A DNA stretch of 9,398 nt. Origin: an uncultured Christensenellaceae bacterium. Its GTDB lineage: Bacteria > Bacillota > Clostridia > Christensenellales > Christensenellaceae. Positions 1 to 5,312 of this stretch are shown piece after piece; position 1 is the stretch's first letter, and the number at the start of each line of letters is the position of its first letter. The DNA is taken from NCBI GenBank assembly GCA_910588425.1, contig CAJUPM010000025.1, positions 1 through 9,398 of the forward strand. The letters are read 5' to 3'. The notes beneath the pieces were generated by a model, which did not search any database, was not told the DNA's origin, and saw only the letters and a program-made list of their open reading frames with translations. The translations under genes and the position numbers were made by a program.

Positions 1-841
1 CGTTGACAACGCAGGGGAAGCTGACGGCTACATCTTCGATGCCTAAAACTTCGCCGCTCAGCACATGACTGACGGGAAGCACTGTTTTTTCATCTTCTAA
101 AATTGCATCAACAATACGGGAAGTATTCATGGCGATGCCCAGATACGTCGCTCCTTTGAGCGAAATAACCGTGCCGCCGGCCTTGGCAGTCTCTTCGGCA
201 ATGGCAGCAAGCCTGGAACGGATTTCGATGCCGTTTTTATCGCAGTACTCCAGCAGAGGCATCCCGGCGATGGTAGCGCAGCTCCAGGCGGGAACCTGGC
301 TGTCGCCGTGTTCGCCCAGGATATAGGCATTGACATCCGTCACATCCACATCGCACTCTTCGCTGAGCATATAGCGCAGGCGGGCAGTATCCAGAATTGT
401 TCCGGAGCCGATAACGCGCGAGCTGGGCAGGCCGGTTTCCTTTTGAATGACATAGGTCAGAACATCGACAGGATTGGAAATGACGACGATGATGGGATCA
501 TCCGCGTATTCCATAATGCTCTTCGAGATCGAGCGGGCAATATTGACATTGCTTTTTGCGAGATCCAGGCGGGTTTGCCCTGGCTTTCTCGCCAGACCGG
601 CAGAAACGATGACGACTTTGGCATCTGCGCAATCCGAGTAATCGCCCTGGCGCACAACAACCTGTTTATGAAAAGCGAGGCCGTGGTTGACATCCAGCGC
701 GCTGCCTTTTGCGCGATCTACCGCGACATCGACCATGACAATTTCAGAGGCGACGCGGCTTAACGCGAGGGTATAGACAACGGATTCGCCAACTCTTCCG
801 GCCCCAATGACGACAACCTTGTTCTTTTTGGATCCACTCAT
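1..841 (-). CDS. L-lactate/malate dehydrogenase family, NAD-dependent (partial, C-terminus outside window)
   Basis: Cytoplasmic NAD-dependent 2-hydroxyacid dehydrogenase that would interconvert pyruvate and L-lactate, or oxaloacetate and malate. 280 residues are visible; the family usually has about 310-320, so the end lies beyond position 1. The Rossmann motif is GAGRVG (residues 13-18), with Asp38 after the second strand typical of NAD use. Catalytic residues are Arg91 (LDH Arg109), Asp151 (Asp168), Arg154 (Arg171) and His178 in GEHGDS (His195). The overall sequence is LDH-like (TRLDL, GATY), but the specificity loop reads ARKPGQ: an Arg (85) stands where lactate dehydrogenases carry Gln102, and Arg there is the malate dehydrogenase residue. 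Thr232 at the LDH 246 position is LDH-like, so the substrate is uncertain. The start ATG follows GGAAGG (850-855) by 8 bases. It is divergent from the next operon. Confidence 0.93.
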   Translation of the reverse strand, partial: MSGSKKNKVVVIGAGRVGESVVYTLALSRVASEIVMVDVAVDRAKGSALDVNHGLAFHKQVVVRQGDYSDCADAKVVIVSAGLARKPGQTRLDLAKSNVNIARSISKSIMEYADDPIIVVISNPVDVLTYVIQKETGLPSSRVIGSGTILDTARLRYMLSEECDVDVTDVNAYILGEHGDSQVPAWSCATIAGMPLLEYCDKNGIEIRSRLAAIAEETAKAGGTVISLKGATYLGIAMNTSRIVDAILEDEKTVLPVSHVLSGEVLGIEDVAVSFPCVVN

Positions 842-896
842 AATCAATACCTTCCAATCGTTTATTATGATGCTGCAAGGAACGGGAGAGAGGAGA

Positions 897-941
897 GCCT
901 TGATAAAAAAATATCAATGTGCCGCGCGAAAACGGCAAGGC
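897..941 (-). repeat. Inverted repeats in the dehydrogenase mRNA leader
   Basis: On the minus strand the leader contains GCCTTG (941-936) complementary to CAAGGC (902-897). It also contains TTGATA (917-912) complementary to TATCAA (905-900) across a U-rich loop. The downstream arm TATCAAGGC is shared, so the two helices exclude each other. A weak alternative-structure element is possible, but the helices are short. Confidence 0.35.
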
Positions 942-991
942 ATTTATATGTTTAAAATGAAGGCTAGAATAAAAAATCCAAATCTCGTTCA

Positions 992-1018
992 AATATAATT
1001 ATATGGTTTTTTTGTCAA
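992..1018 (-). promoter_or_regulatory. Candidate sigma-A promoter for the dehydrogenase
   Basis: On the minus strand a perfect -35 TTGACA (1018-1013) is followed after 15 bases by TATATT (997-992). The 15-base spacer is shorter than ideal. A second TTGACA lies 7 bases upstream (1025-1020), forming a short direct repeat. The transcript would have a leader of roughly 145 bases. Confidence 0.45.
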
Positions 1019-1044
1019 ATGTCAACGAAAACTTGAGCGCAATT

Positions 1045-1058
1045 CCTGCCGCGGCAGG
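1045..1058. promoter_or_regulatory. Perfect 14-bp palindrome, possible operator
   Basis: CCTGCCGCGGCAGG is a perfect GC-rich palindrome inside an AT-rich intergenic region, flanked on both sides by AATT. It lies between the two divergent promoters, upstream of both -35 boxes, which is a reasonable place for a dimeric regulator. No U-tract follows it on either strand, so a terminator is unlikely. Confidence 0.45.
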
Positions 1059-1102
1059 CAATTTGAATTTGGCAAAAATAGACAGAGGCCATGCGCAATA
1101 TG

Positions 1103-1131
1103 TGGACTTTCATGATTATTTATATTATAAT
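1103..1131 (+). promoter_or_regulatory. Sigma-A type promoter for the 1198-3749 operon
   Basis: TGGACT (1103-1108, 4 of 6 to consensus), a 17-base spacer and a perfect TATAAT (1126-1131). Predicted transcription start is near 1138, giving an untranslated leader of about 60 bases before the ATG at 1198. Confidence 0.65.
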
Positions 1132-1197
1132 AGGGAAAACTAGTTTCAAAACCAACTCTCCAATTAGCTAAAATTGAAAACAACAGAGGTGAGTGAT

Positions 1198-2199
1198 ATG
1201 GTAAAACAGCAGTTAGAAAAGTATCAGAAACCAAAGATCGGATTTCAGGTTCTGGGAATAATTCTGGCATCCGTCTTTATGATTTTATCGGCAGGGCTCA
1301 TCTGGTTTGCCGCCTGCGATACCGAGCAGGGCGAGCTTCCGGATGTTTTTGGGTGGTCTGCATGTTCCTCCAACGGCGGGTATGATGCGATTCCAAGGGA
1401 TGCCATGATTTTGGTGCGCCTATCCCAGGCGGAAGAGGGCTATGAGCGGGGCAAGGTTGTGGCGTTCTATTATCCAAATGCGCCTACTTCCACAAAAATT
1501 TATTTGGGCAGCGTGGTATCGGCAGAAGAAGGAACTGCGACGCTTTATCTGAATCAGGAAACGCCAGAGCTTTGCGTAGATCAAGGTCTGATTTTGGGAC
1601 GAGCTGAATATTATATTGAGGATGTGGGATATCTGCTGGCGATTTTGGAAGGCGGATACGGCCTGATTTTGGCCATCTCCATTCTTGTGCTTTTCCTTGC
1701 CATCCTCATCATGTTCATTGGCAATATCGCGCTGCGGCGTCAGCGGGCGCGGGAAGCGGCTGAGCTGAATAAGGAGCTGGATATTCAGGAAGAAATTCTG
1801 GAACAGAAGCGCCAGGAGGCCGCGCAGCTGGATGCACCTATGCAGGAGGATGAGACTCCCAAGCAAGCGGATGAGGCGGAACTGACAGAAGAAGAGATAC
1901 AGAGCTCTGTTGAAGATGCACCTGCCAAAGAGCAGGAGGAGGACAAGGCGGCACCTAAAATGCAAATAAACGGAGCGATGGACGCTGATCTGGCCCGCAT
2001 TTGCATTCAGGCTGAGCAGCAGCAGGCCGAGCTCCTGCAAAAGCTCATCCAAACCATGCAGCAGAAAAAAGGGCTGGAGATGAGCGTGCAGCTGAATGCT
2101 GGTGAGCCCTGCGCGCTGGAGATTGAATGCGCCTGGAAAGATGTCCCGGTGGTATCGGCGATTGTGGTCGAGCTGCAAAAGCGCGGCGAAGCCAAATAG
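1198..2199 (+). CDS. Bitopic membrane protein, degenerate SipW-like (S26B) signal peptidase fold with cytoplasmic coiled coil
   Basis: 333 residues. The ATG at 1198 is chosen because AGAGGTGA (1185-1192) sits 5 bases before it; an upstream TTG at 1174 in the same frame has no such site. Membrane helix 1 is about residues 16-38 and helix 2 about 155-178. The part between resembles SipW-type signal peptidases. FGWSACSSNGGYDAIPRDAMILV aligns with the catalytic-serine block (usually SGSMxPxIPxGxLVxV). YERGKVVAFYYP matches the GDVVTF strand. ILGRAEYYIEDVGYLLAIL matches the usual xGxxxxxIPxxGYxxxFL stretch before helix 2. The serine position is Gly and the whole protein has no histidine, so the Ser-His dyad is absent. 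Residues 181-250 are charged, Glu/Gln-rich and probably helical, followed by a roughly 75-residue C-terminal part I do not recognise. Proteolysis is unlikely; a scaffold or sensor role is inferred. It is followed 26 bases later by the aldo/keto reductase gene. Confidence 0.85.
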   Translation: MVKQQLEKYQKPKIGFQVLGIILASVFMILSAGLIWFAACDTEQGELPDVFGWSACSSNGGYDAIPRDAMILVRLSQAEEGYERGKVVAFYYPNAPTSTKIYLGSVVSAEEGTATLYLNQETPELCVDQGLILGRAEYYIEDVGYLLAILEGGYGLILAISILVLFLAILIMFIGNIALRRQRAREAAELNKELDIQEEILEQKRQEAAQLDAPMQEDETPKQADEAELTEEEIQSSVEDAPAKEQEEDKAAPKMQINGAMDADLARICIQAEQQQAELLQKLIQTMQQKKGLEMSVQLNAGEPCALEIECAWKDVPVVSAIVVELQKRGEAK

Positions 2200-2225
2200 G
2201 GTAGCCGGCAGAGAGGAGCGCGGGA

Positions 2226-3035
2226 ATGGAGAAGATACAGCTGGCCAATGGGTTAGCACTGCCCAAGGTGTTTTTTGGGACGTACCGGGTAACGGATCAG
2301 AACTCTATGAGGGAAGTTCTGGAAGATGCGTATGAATGCGGATACCGCTCTTTTGACTCCGCTTCTTTCTACAAAAATGAGCAGGAGATAGGCCAGGCGT
2401 TTGCCGCCATGGGCGTCATGCAGGACGTTTTGCTGACGACAAAAGTCTGGAACGATGTAGAGGGCTATGATGCGGTGCTCAAGGATTTTGAGGAAAGCGA
2501 AAAAAAGCTCGGGCGCATCGATATTTACCTGCTTCACTGGCCGGCCAGGGAGTTTGTTTCGCGCTGGAAGGCGCTGGAAACGCTTTACCGGGATGGAAGG
2601 GTGAAGGCGATTGGCGTCTCCAATTTTAAGAAGCATCATTTGGAAGAGCTGGCGCAGTATGCGCAGATTCAGCCGATGATCAACCAGATCGAGGCGCACG
2701 GCTATTTCATGGATGAAGAGACGATTGCCTACTGCCAGAGCCAAAATATCGCTTTGCAGGCTTGGCGGCCTTTGATGCGTACGGGAAATATGCTGCAAAA
2801 CCAGGAGATTGCCGAGATTGGACGGCGGCACAAAAAGACGGCGGCACAAGTCGCTCTGCGCTATTTGATTCAAAGAGGCTTTACCGTGATTCCGAAATCC
2901 GTGCACAAAGAGCGCATGCAGGAAAACATCGATATTTTTGATTTTTCTTTGACGGAAGAGGAGATGCGCTTTATGCGGGCGCTGAACACCGGCAGAAGGA
3001 CGGCCGGCGATCCGGATACTTTTATATTGCCGTAG
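2226..3035 (+). CDS. Aldo/keto reductase family oxidoreductase
   Basis: 269 residues, full length for the small bacterial aldo/keto reductases (prostaglandin F synthase / 2,5-diketo-gluconate reductase group), which reduce aldehydes or ketones with NADPH in the cytoplasm. The catalytic tetrad is visible: Asp44 and Tyr49 (FDSASFYKNE, usually FDTAxxYGNE), Lys73 (TTKVW) and His104 (LLHWP). GVSNF at 130-134 and NQIEAH at 153-158 are the expected barrel motifs, and IPKSVHKERMQEN (222-234) is the nucleotide-phosphate binding loop. GAGAGGAG (2211-2218) precedes the ATG by 7 bases. It lies 26 bases after the membrane-protein gene and 27 bases before the response regulator, so the three are probably one transcript. 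The substrate cannot be read from the sequence. Confidence 0.95.
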   Translation: MEKIQLANGLALPKVFFGTYRVTDQNSMREVLEDAYECGYRSFDSASFYKNEQEIGQAFAAMGVMQDVLLTTKVWNDVEGYDAVLKDFEESEKKLGRIDIYLLHWPAREFVSRWKALETLYRDGRVKAIGVSNFKKHHLEELAQYAQIQPMINQIEAHGYFMDEETIAYCQSQNIALQAWRPLMRTGNMLQNQEIAEIGRRHKKTAAQVALRYLIQRGFTVIPKSVHKERMQENIDIFDFSLTEEEMRFMRALNTGRRTAGDPDTFILP

Positions 3036-3062
3036 GAAAGCCTTAAAAATGGGGGAGAGGAA

Positions 3063-3749
3063 ATGGCAAAGACGATTCTAATCGTAGATGACGAACCGAG
3101 TGTGATCAAGGGGCTGCGCTTCAATTTGGAGCAGCAGGAAGGCTATGTGGTGGATGCCGCGACGGACGGCGAGGCGGCCCTGGAGCTGTTTGAGCCGGAA
3201 AAGTACGATTTGGTTTTGCTGGATTTGATGCTGCCCAAGCTGGACGGCATGGAAGTCTGCCAGCGGATTCGGGCGGTTTCGGATGTGCCGATCATCATGC
3301 TGACGGCAAAAGGCGAGGATATTGATAAAATTATGGGGCTGGAATACGGCGCGGACGACTACATGACAAAGCCCTTCAACATGCTGGAGCTCAAAGCGCG
3401 CATCAAAAACATCTTCCGCCGCCTGGACAATGCGAAGGGAAAGGCGAACCTCACCGTCGCCAAGGTGGACGACATGACGGTGGATTTCATCAGCCGAAGC
3501 GTTACGATTGCGGGCAGGGAAGTGAATCTGACGGCAAAAGAATTCGATTTGCTGCAGCTGTTTATCAGCAATAAGGGCGTCGTATTTGAGCGGGAGAAGC
3601 TGCTGGAGCTGATCTGGAAGCAGAAGGGAGATCTGCGCACGGTAGACGTCCATATCCGCCGCCTGAGAGAGAAAATAGAAGAGGAACCGGCTCACCCGCA
3701 GTATATTTTGACCAAATGGGGCGTCGGCTACTATTTTTCCAACAAATAG
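3063..3749 (+). CDS. Response regulator, OmpR/PhoB family (WalR/MtrA-like)
   Basis: 228 residues: an N-terminal receiver domain (about 3-117) and a C-terminal winged-helix DNA-binding domain (about 130-226). Acidic pocket Asp9-Asp10-Glu11, phosphoacceptor Asp54 (VLLDLMLP), Thr81 (MLTAKG) and Lys103 (TKPF) are all present, so phosphorylation should work. The winged helix contains LTAKEFDLLQLF, the recognition-helix stretch RTVDVHIRRLREKI, and the ending TKWGVGYYF. A GGGGGAG-type ribosome site ends 5 bases before the ATG. The expected partner is the histidine kinase at 5313-6734, which is not adjacent: an opposite-strand oxidoreductase gene lies between. The gene is last in its operon, with a terminator 9 bases after the stop codon. 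Confidence 0.96.
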   Translation: MAKTILIVDDEPSVIKGLRFNLEQQEGYVVDAATDGEAALELFEPEKYDLVLLDLMLPKLDGMEVCQRIRAVSDVPIIMLTAKGEDIDKIMGLEYGADDYMTKPFNMLELKARIKNIFRRLDNAKGKANLTVAKVDDMTVDFISRSVTIAGREVNLTAKEFDLLQLFISNKGVVFEREKLLELIWKQKGDLRTVDVHIRRLREKIEEEPAHPQYILTKWGVGYYFSNK

Positions 3750-3758
3750 TCTGTATCA

Positions 3759-3794
3759 AAAAAGAGAGCAAGTATTTGGGCTTGCTCTCTTTTT
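3759..3794. terminator. Bidirectional intrinsic terminator
   Basis: GAGAGCAAG (3764-3772) pairs perfectly with CTTGCTCTC (3781-3789) around an 8-base loop. Runs of A before (3758-3763) and T after (3790-3794) extend the stem and give a U-tract on either strand. It serves both the response regulator operon ending at 3749 and the convergent oxidoreductase ending at 3818. Confidence 0.92.
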
Positions 3795-3817
3795 CATTTG
3801 CCTGCGTGAAAGGGGAA

Positions 3818-5116
3818 TCAGAGTTTGAGATCGGATTGTGCGGGATTATCGATGAGCGCTCCGTTTTCATCGAAACGCGAGCCGTGGCAGGAGCAATCCC
3901 AGGTATGCTCGGTGGGATTCCATTTTAAGGCACAGCCCAGGTGCGGGCAGCGGGGGCGCGTGGGCGTCAGCAGGTTTTTCAGCGTCTCAAAGGCGTTAAT
4001 GGCAAGCTGCGGATGCCAAACGCTCCGCTCCGGCGTGAAGACGGGGGCGTACGGGTTTTCTGCCCCGGTAACCAAATCGGCCAGAAGCTGGGAGCAAAGC
4101 ATGGCAGTACTCATGCCCCATTTCTGGAAGCCGGTGGCGACATAGACGCCAGGAAGGCCGGAAGCATACGGGCCAATATAGGGGACACTGTCTAACGGCA
4201 TGCAGTCCTGCGTCGCCCAGCGGAACCTGGTGCTCGCCTTGGGATAATACTGCGCGGCCAAAGATTCCAGCGCTGCCCAGCCGCCGGTGTTCTTTCCCGT
4301 GCGGTGTGAACCGCCGCCCAAAAGCAGCAGGCCGTCGGCGTTGCGGAAAGAGAGGCCGCCCTTGGCTTCATCAATATACATCCCGCCTACATCCTGCGCG
4401 TCTTTCAGCGCCAGAACATAGGAACGCTCCTGGTACAGCTTGACGGGATAGAAGCCATGGCGGTTATAGATGGGAAAATGCGTCGCCACGATGATCTTCT
4501 TTGCCTGGATTTCCCCGCGGCTCGTCTGCACGCCGCGCTCAGTCAGCTCCTGCGCCTGGGTATGCTCATAGATATGCAGCGGGGCGGCAATGCCGGCGAT
4601 GAATTTGAGCGGATGGAACTGCGCCTGAGATGCAAAGCGGATCGCGCTTAAAATGGGGATGGGAAGCGGCAACTCATGCTCGATCTGCACAGGGTATCCC
4701 AGCAGCTGAAGCGCCGCGGCCTCCTCCTGAATCTTTTTGGGGGAGCGCTGGGTATAGACAAAAGCGTCTTTTCTCTCGAAATCGCAGTCGATAGTTTGCG
4801 CAAGGGCTTCATAGGCCTCTATGGCCTGCAAATTGGCGCGCAGATAGAGCGCCGCCTTTTCTTTGCCCAGGCGATCAAAGAGCGAAGCATAGATCAGCCC
4901 ATGCTGGGCGGTGATCTTGGCTGTGGTGCATTTTGTGATGCCGCTGCAAATCTCAGATGCCTCGATGAGAGCGTAATCCACGCCGCGCTTTTGCAGTTCA
5001 TGGGCGCAGAGCACTCCGGCAATGCCGCCGCCGATAATGAGCACATCTGTTTTCAAACTGCCGGGCAGGGCAGGAAAGCTTGGCAAATTTGCTGTGCTAG
5101 ACCATAAAGACTCCAT
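3818..5116 (-). CDS. FAD-dependent oxidoreductase with C-terminal Rieske [2Fe-2S] domain (YhfW-like)
   Basis: 432 residues from the chosen ATG. The N-terminal DAO-type domain has the dinucleotide fold TDVLIIGGGIAG (GGGIAG at 29-34) and the family block TTAKITAQHGL (64-74). GVYVATGFQKWGMSTA near 323-338 is the C-terminal FAD-binding stretch. A short Rieske domain closes the protein: CPH (Cys390, His392) and CSCH (Cys408, His411) supply the four cluster ligands, followed by GSRFDENG. This matches the FAD/Rieske proteins such as Bacillus YhfW, a probable cytoplasmic electron-transfer enzyme of unknown substrate. The start at 5116 is preferred over an in-frame ATG at 5167. GAGAGG (5128-5133) lies 11 bases upstream of it, whereas the earlier ATG has no ribosome site and a -10-like TATACT lies between the two. 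It is convergent with the response regulator and divergent from the kinase. Confidence 0.94.
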   Translation of the reverse strand: MESLWSSTANLPSFPALPGSLKTDVLIIGGGIAGVLCAHELQKRGVDYALIEASEICSGITKCTTAKITAQHGLIYASLFDRLGKEKAALYLRANLQAIEAYEALAQTIDCDFERKDAFVYTQRSPKKIQEEAAALQLLGYPVQIEHELPLPIPILSAIRFASQAQFHPLKFIAGIAAPLHIYEHTQAQELTERGVQTSRGEIQAKKIIVATHFPIYNRHGFYPVKLYQERSYVLALKDAQDVGGMYIDEAKGGLSFRNADGLLLLGGGSHRTGKNTGGWAALESLAAQYYPKASTRFRWATQDCMPLDSVPYIGPYASGLPGVYVATGFQKWGMSTAMLCSQLLADLVTGAENPYAPVFTPERSVWHPQLAINAFETLKNLLTPTRPRCPHLGCALKWNPTEHTWDCSCHGSRFDENGALIDNPAQSDLKL

Positions 5117-5146
5117 ACAAATGAATTCCTCTCGTTGTTTTTTCTT

Positions 5147-5152
5147 AGTATA
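5147..5152 (-). promoter_or_regulatory. Possible -10 element for the oxidoreductase gene
   Basis: On the minus strand TATACT lies about 30 bases upstream of the preferred ATG. No good -35 is seen 16-18 bases further upstream, so this is weak, but its position supports the downstream start codon. Confidence 0.3.
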
Positions 5153-5211
5153 GCTTCTTTTTGCCATCTCATACGGAAAAGCGGGGCAATGTTGGGCGGG
5201 TGGTGAGGAGA

Positions 5212-5240
5212 TTGAGTTTTTTTGCGGTTTATAGTATACT
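5212..5240 (+). promoter_or_regulatory. Sigma-A type promoter for the kinase-GerMN operon
   Basis: TTGAGT (5212-5217), a 17-base spacer and TATACT (5235-5240). The -10 lies in the 8-bp palindrome AGTATACT. The predicted start, near 5247, falls inside the inverted repeat at 5242-5259. Confidence 0.65.
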
Positions 5241-5241
5241 A

Positions 5242-5259
5242 AATCATCGCATGATGATT
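5242..5259. promoter_or_regulatory. Inverted repeat at the transcription start, candidate operator
   Basis: AATCATC (5242-5248) and GATGATT (5253-5259) are perfect inverted arms separated by GCAT. The repeat begins one base after the -10 box and covers the predicted start, the classic place for a repressor. The AT-rich 7-4-7 layout suits a helix-turn-helix dimer; the regulator is unknown. Confidence 0.55.
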
Positions 5260-5299
5260 AGAGTGGGCATGGCCAAGGGCAGAAGAGAGCAGAGCTGGG

Positions 5300-5309
5300 G
5301 GAAGGTGAT
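5300..5309 (+). promoter_or_regulatory. Strong Shine-Dalgarno site of the kinase gene, followed by AUU
   Basis: GGAAGGTGAT matches the anti-Shine-Dalgarno sequence over nearly its full length. Seven bases after the AGG core comes ATT (5313), in the kinase frame. No ATG, GTG or TTG occurs in that frame between the stop codon at 5259-5261 and the TTG at 5382. Confidence 0.6.
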
Positions 5310-5312
5310 ACT

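Larger units (their letters stand above)
842..1197. other. Divergent intergenic region between dehydrogenase and membrane-protein operon
   Basis: This 356-base AT-rich stretch has no convincing gene. It holds a minus-strand promoter (992-1018), a plus-strand promoter (1103-1131), a perfect 14-bp palindrome between them (1045-1058), and inverted repeats in the transcribed leader of the dehydrogenase (897-941). The short open frames crossing it lack ribosome sites and family resemblance. Confidence 0.8.

Noticed and set aside
308..763. Plus-strand open frame opposite the dehydrogenase
   Set aside because: It lies entirely within the dehydrogenase gene, whose catalytic motifs are complete; the plus-strand translation has no recognisable family.
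1011..1030. Possible Rex operator near the dehydrogenase promoter
   Set aside because: TTGTCAAATGTCAACGAA lacks the inverted symmetry of a Rex site; it is better read as two direct TTGACA copies on the minus strand.
1174..1197. TTG start for the pseudo-signal peptidase
   Set aside because: The Shine-Dalgarno site AGAGGTGA lies downstream of this TTG and is correctly spaced for ATG 1198.
1420..2259. Antisense open frame (279 codons) opposite the membrane-protein gene
   Set aside because: Low-complexity Leu/Phe/Arg composition, typical of a shadow of a Glu/Gln-rich coding strand; no start signals.
5117..5167. Longer N-terminus of the FAD/Rieske protein from ATG 5167
   Set aside because: The extra 17 residues are Lys/Arg-rich with no ribosome site upstream, and a -10-like TATACT lies within them.
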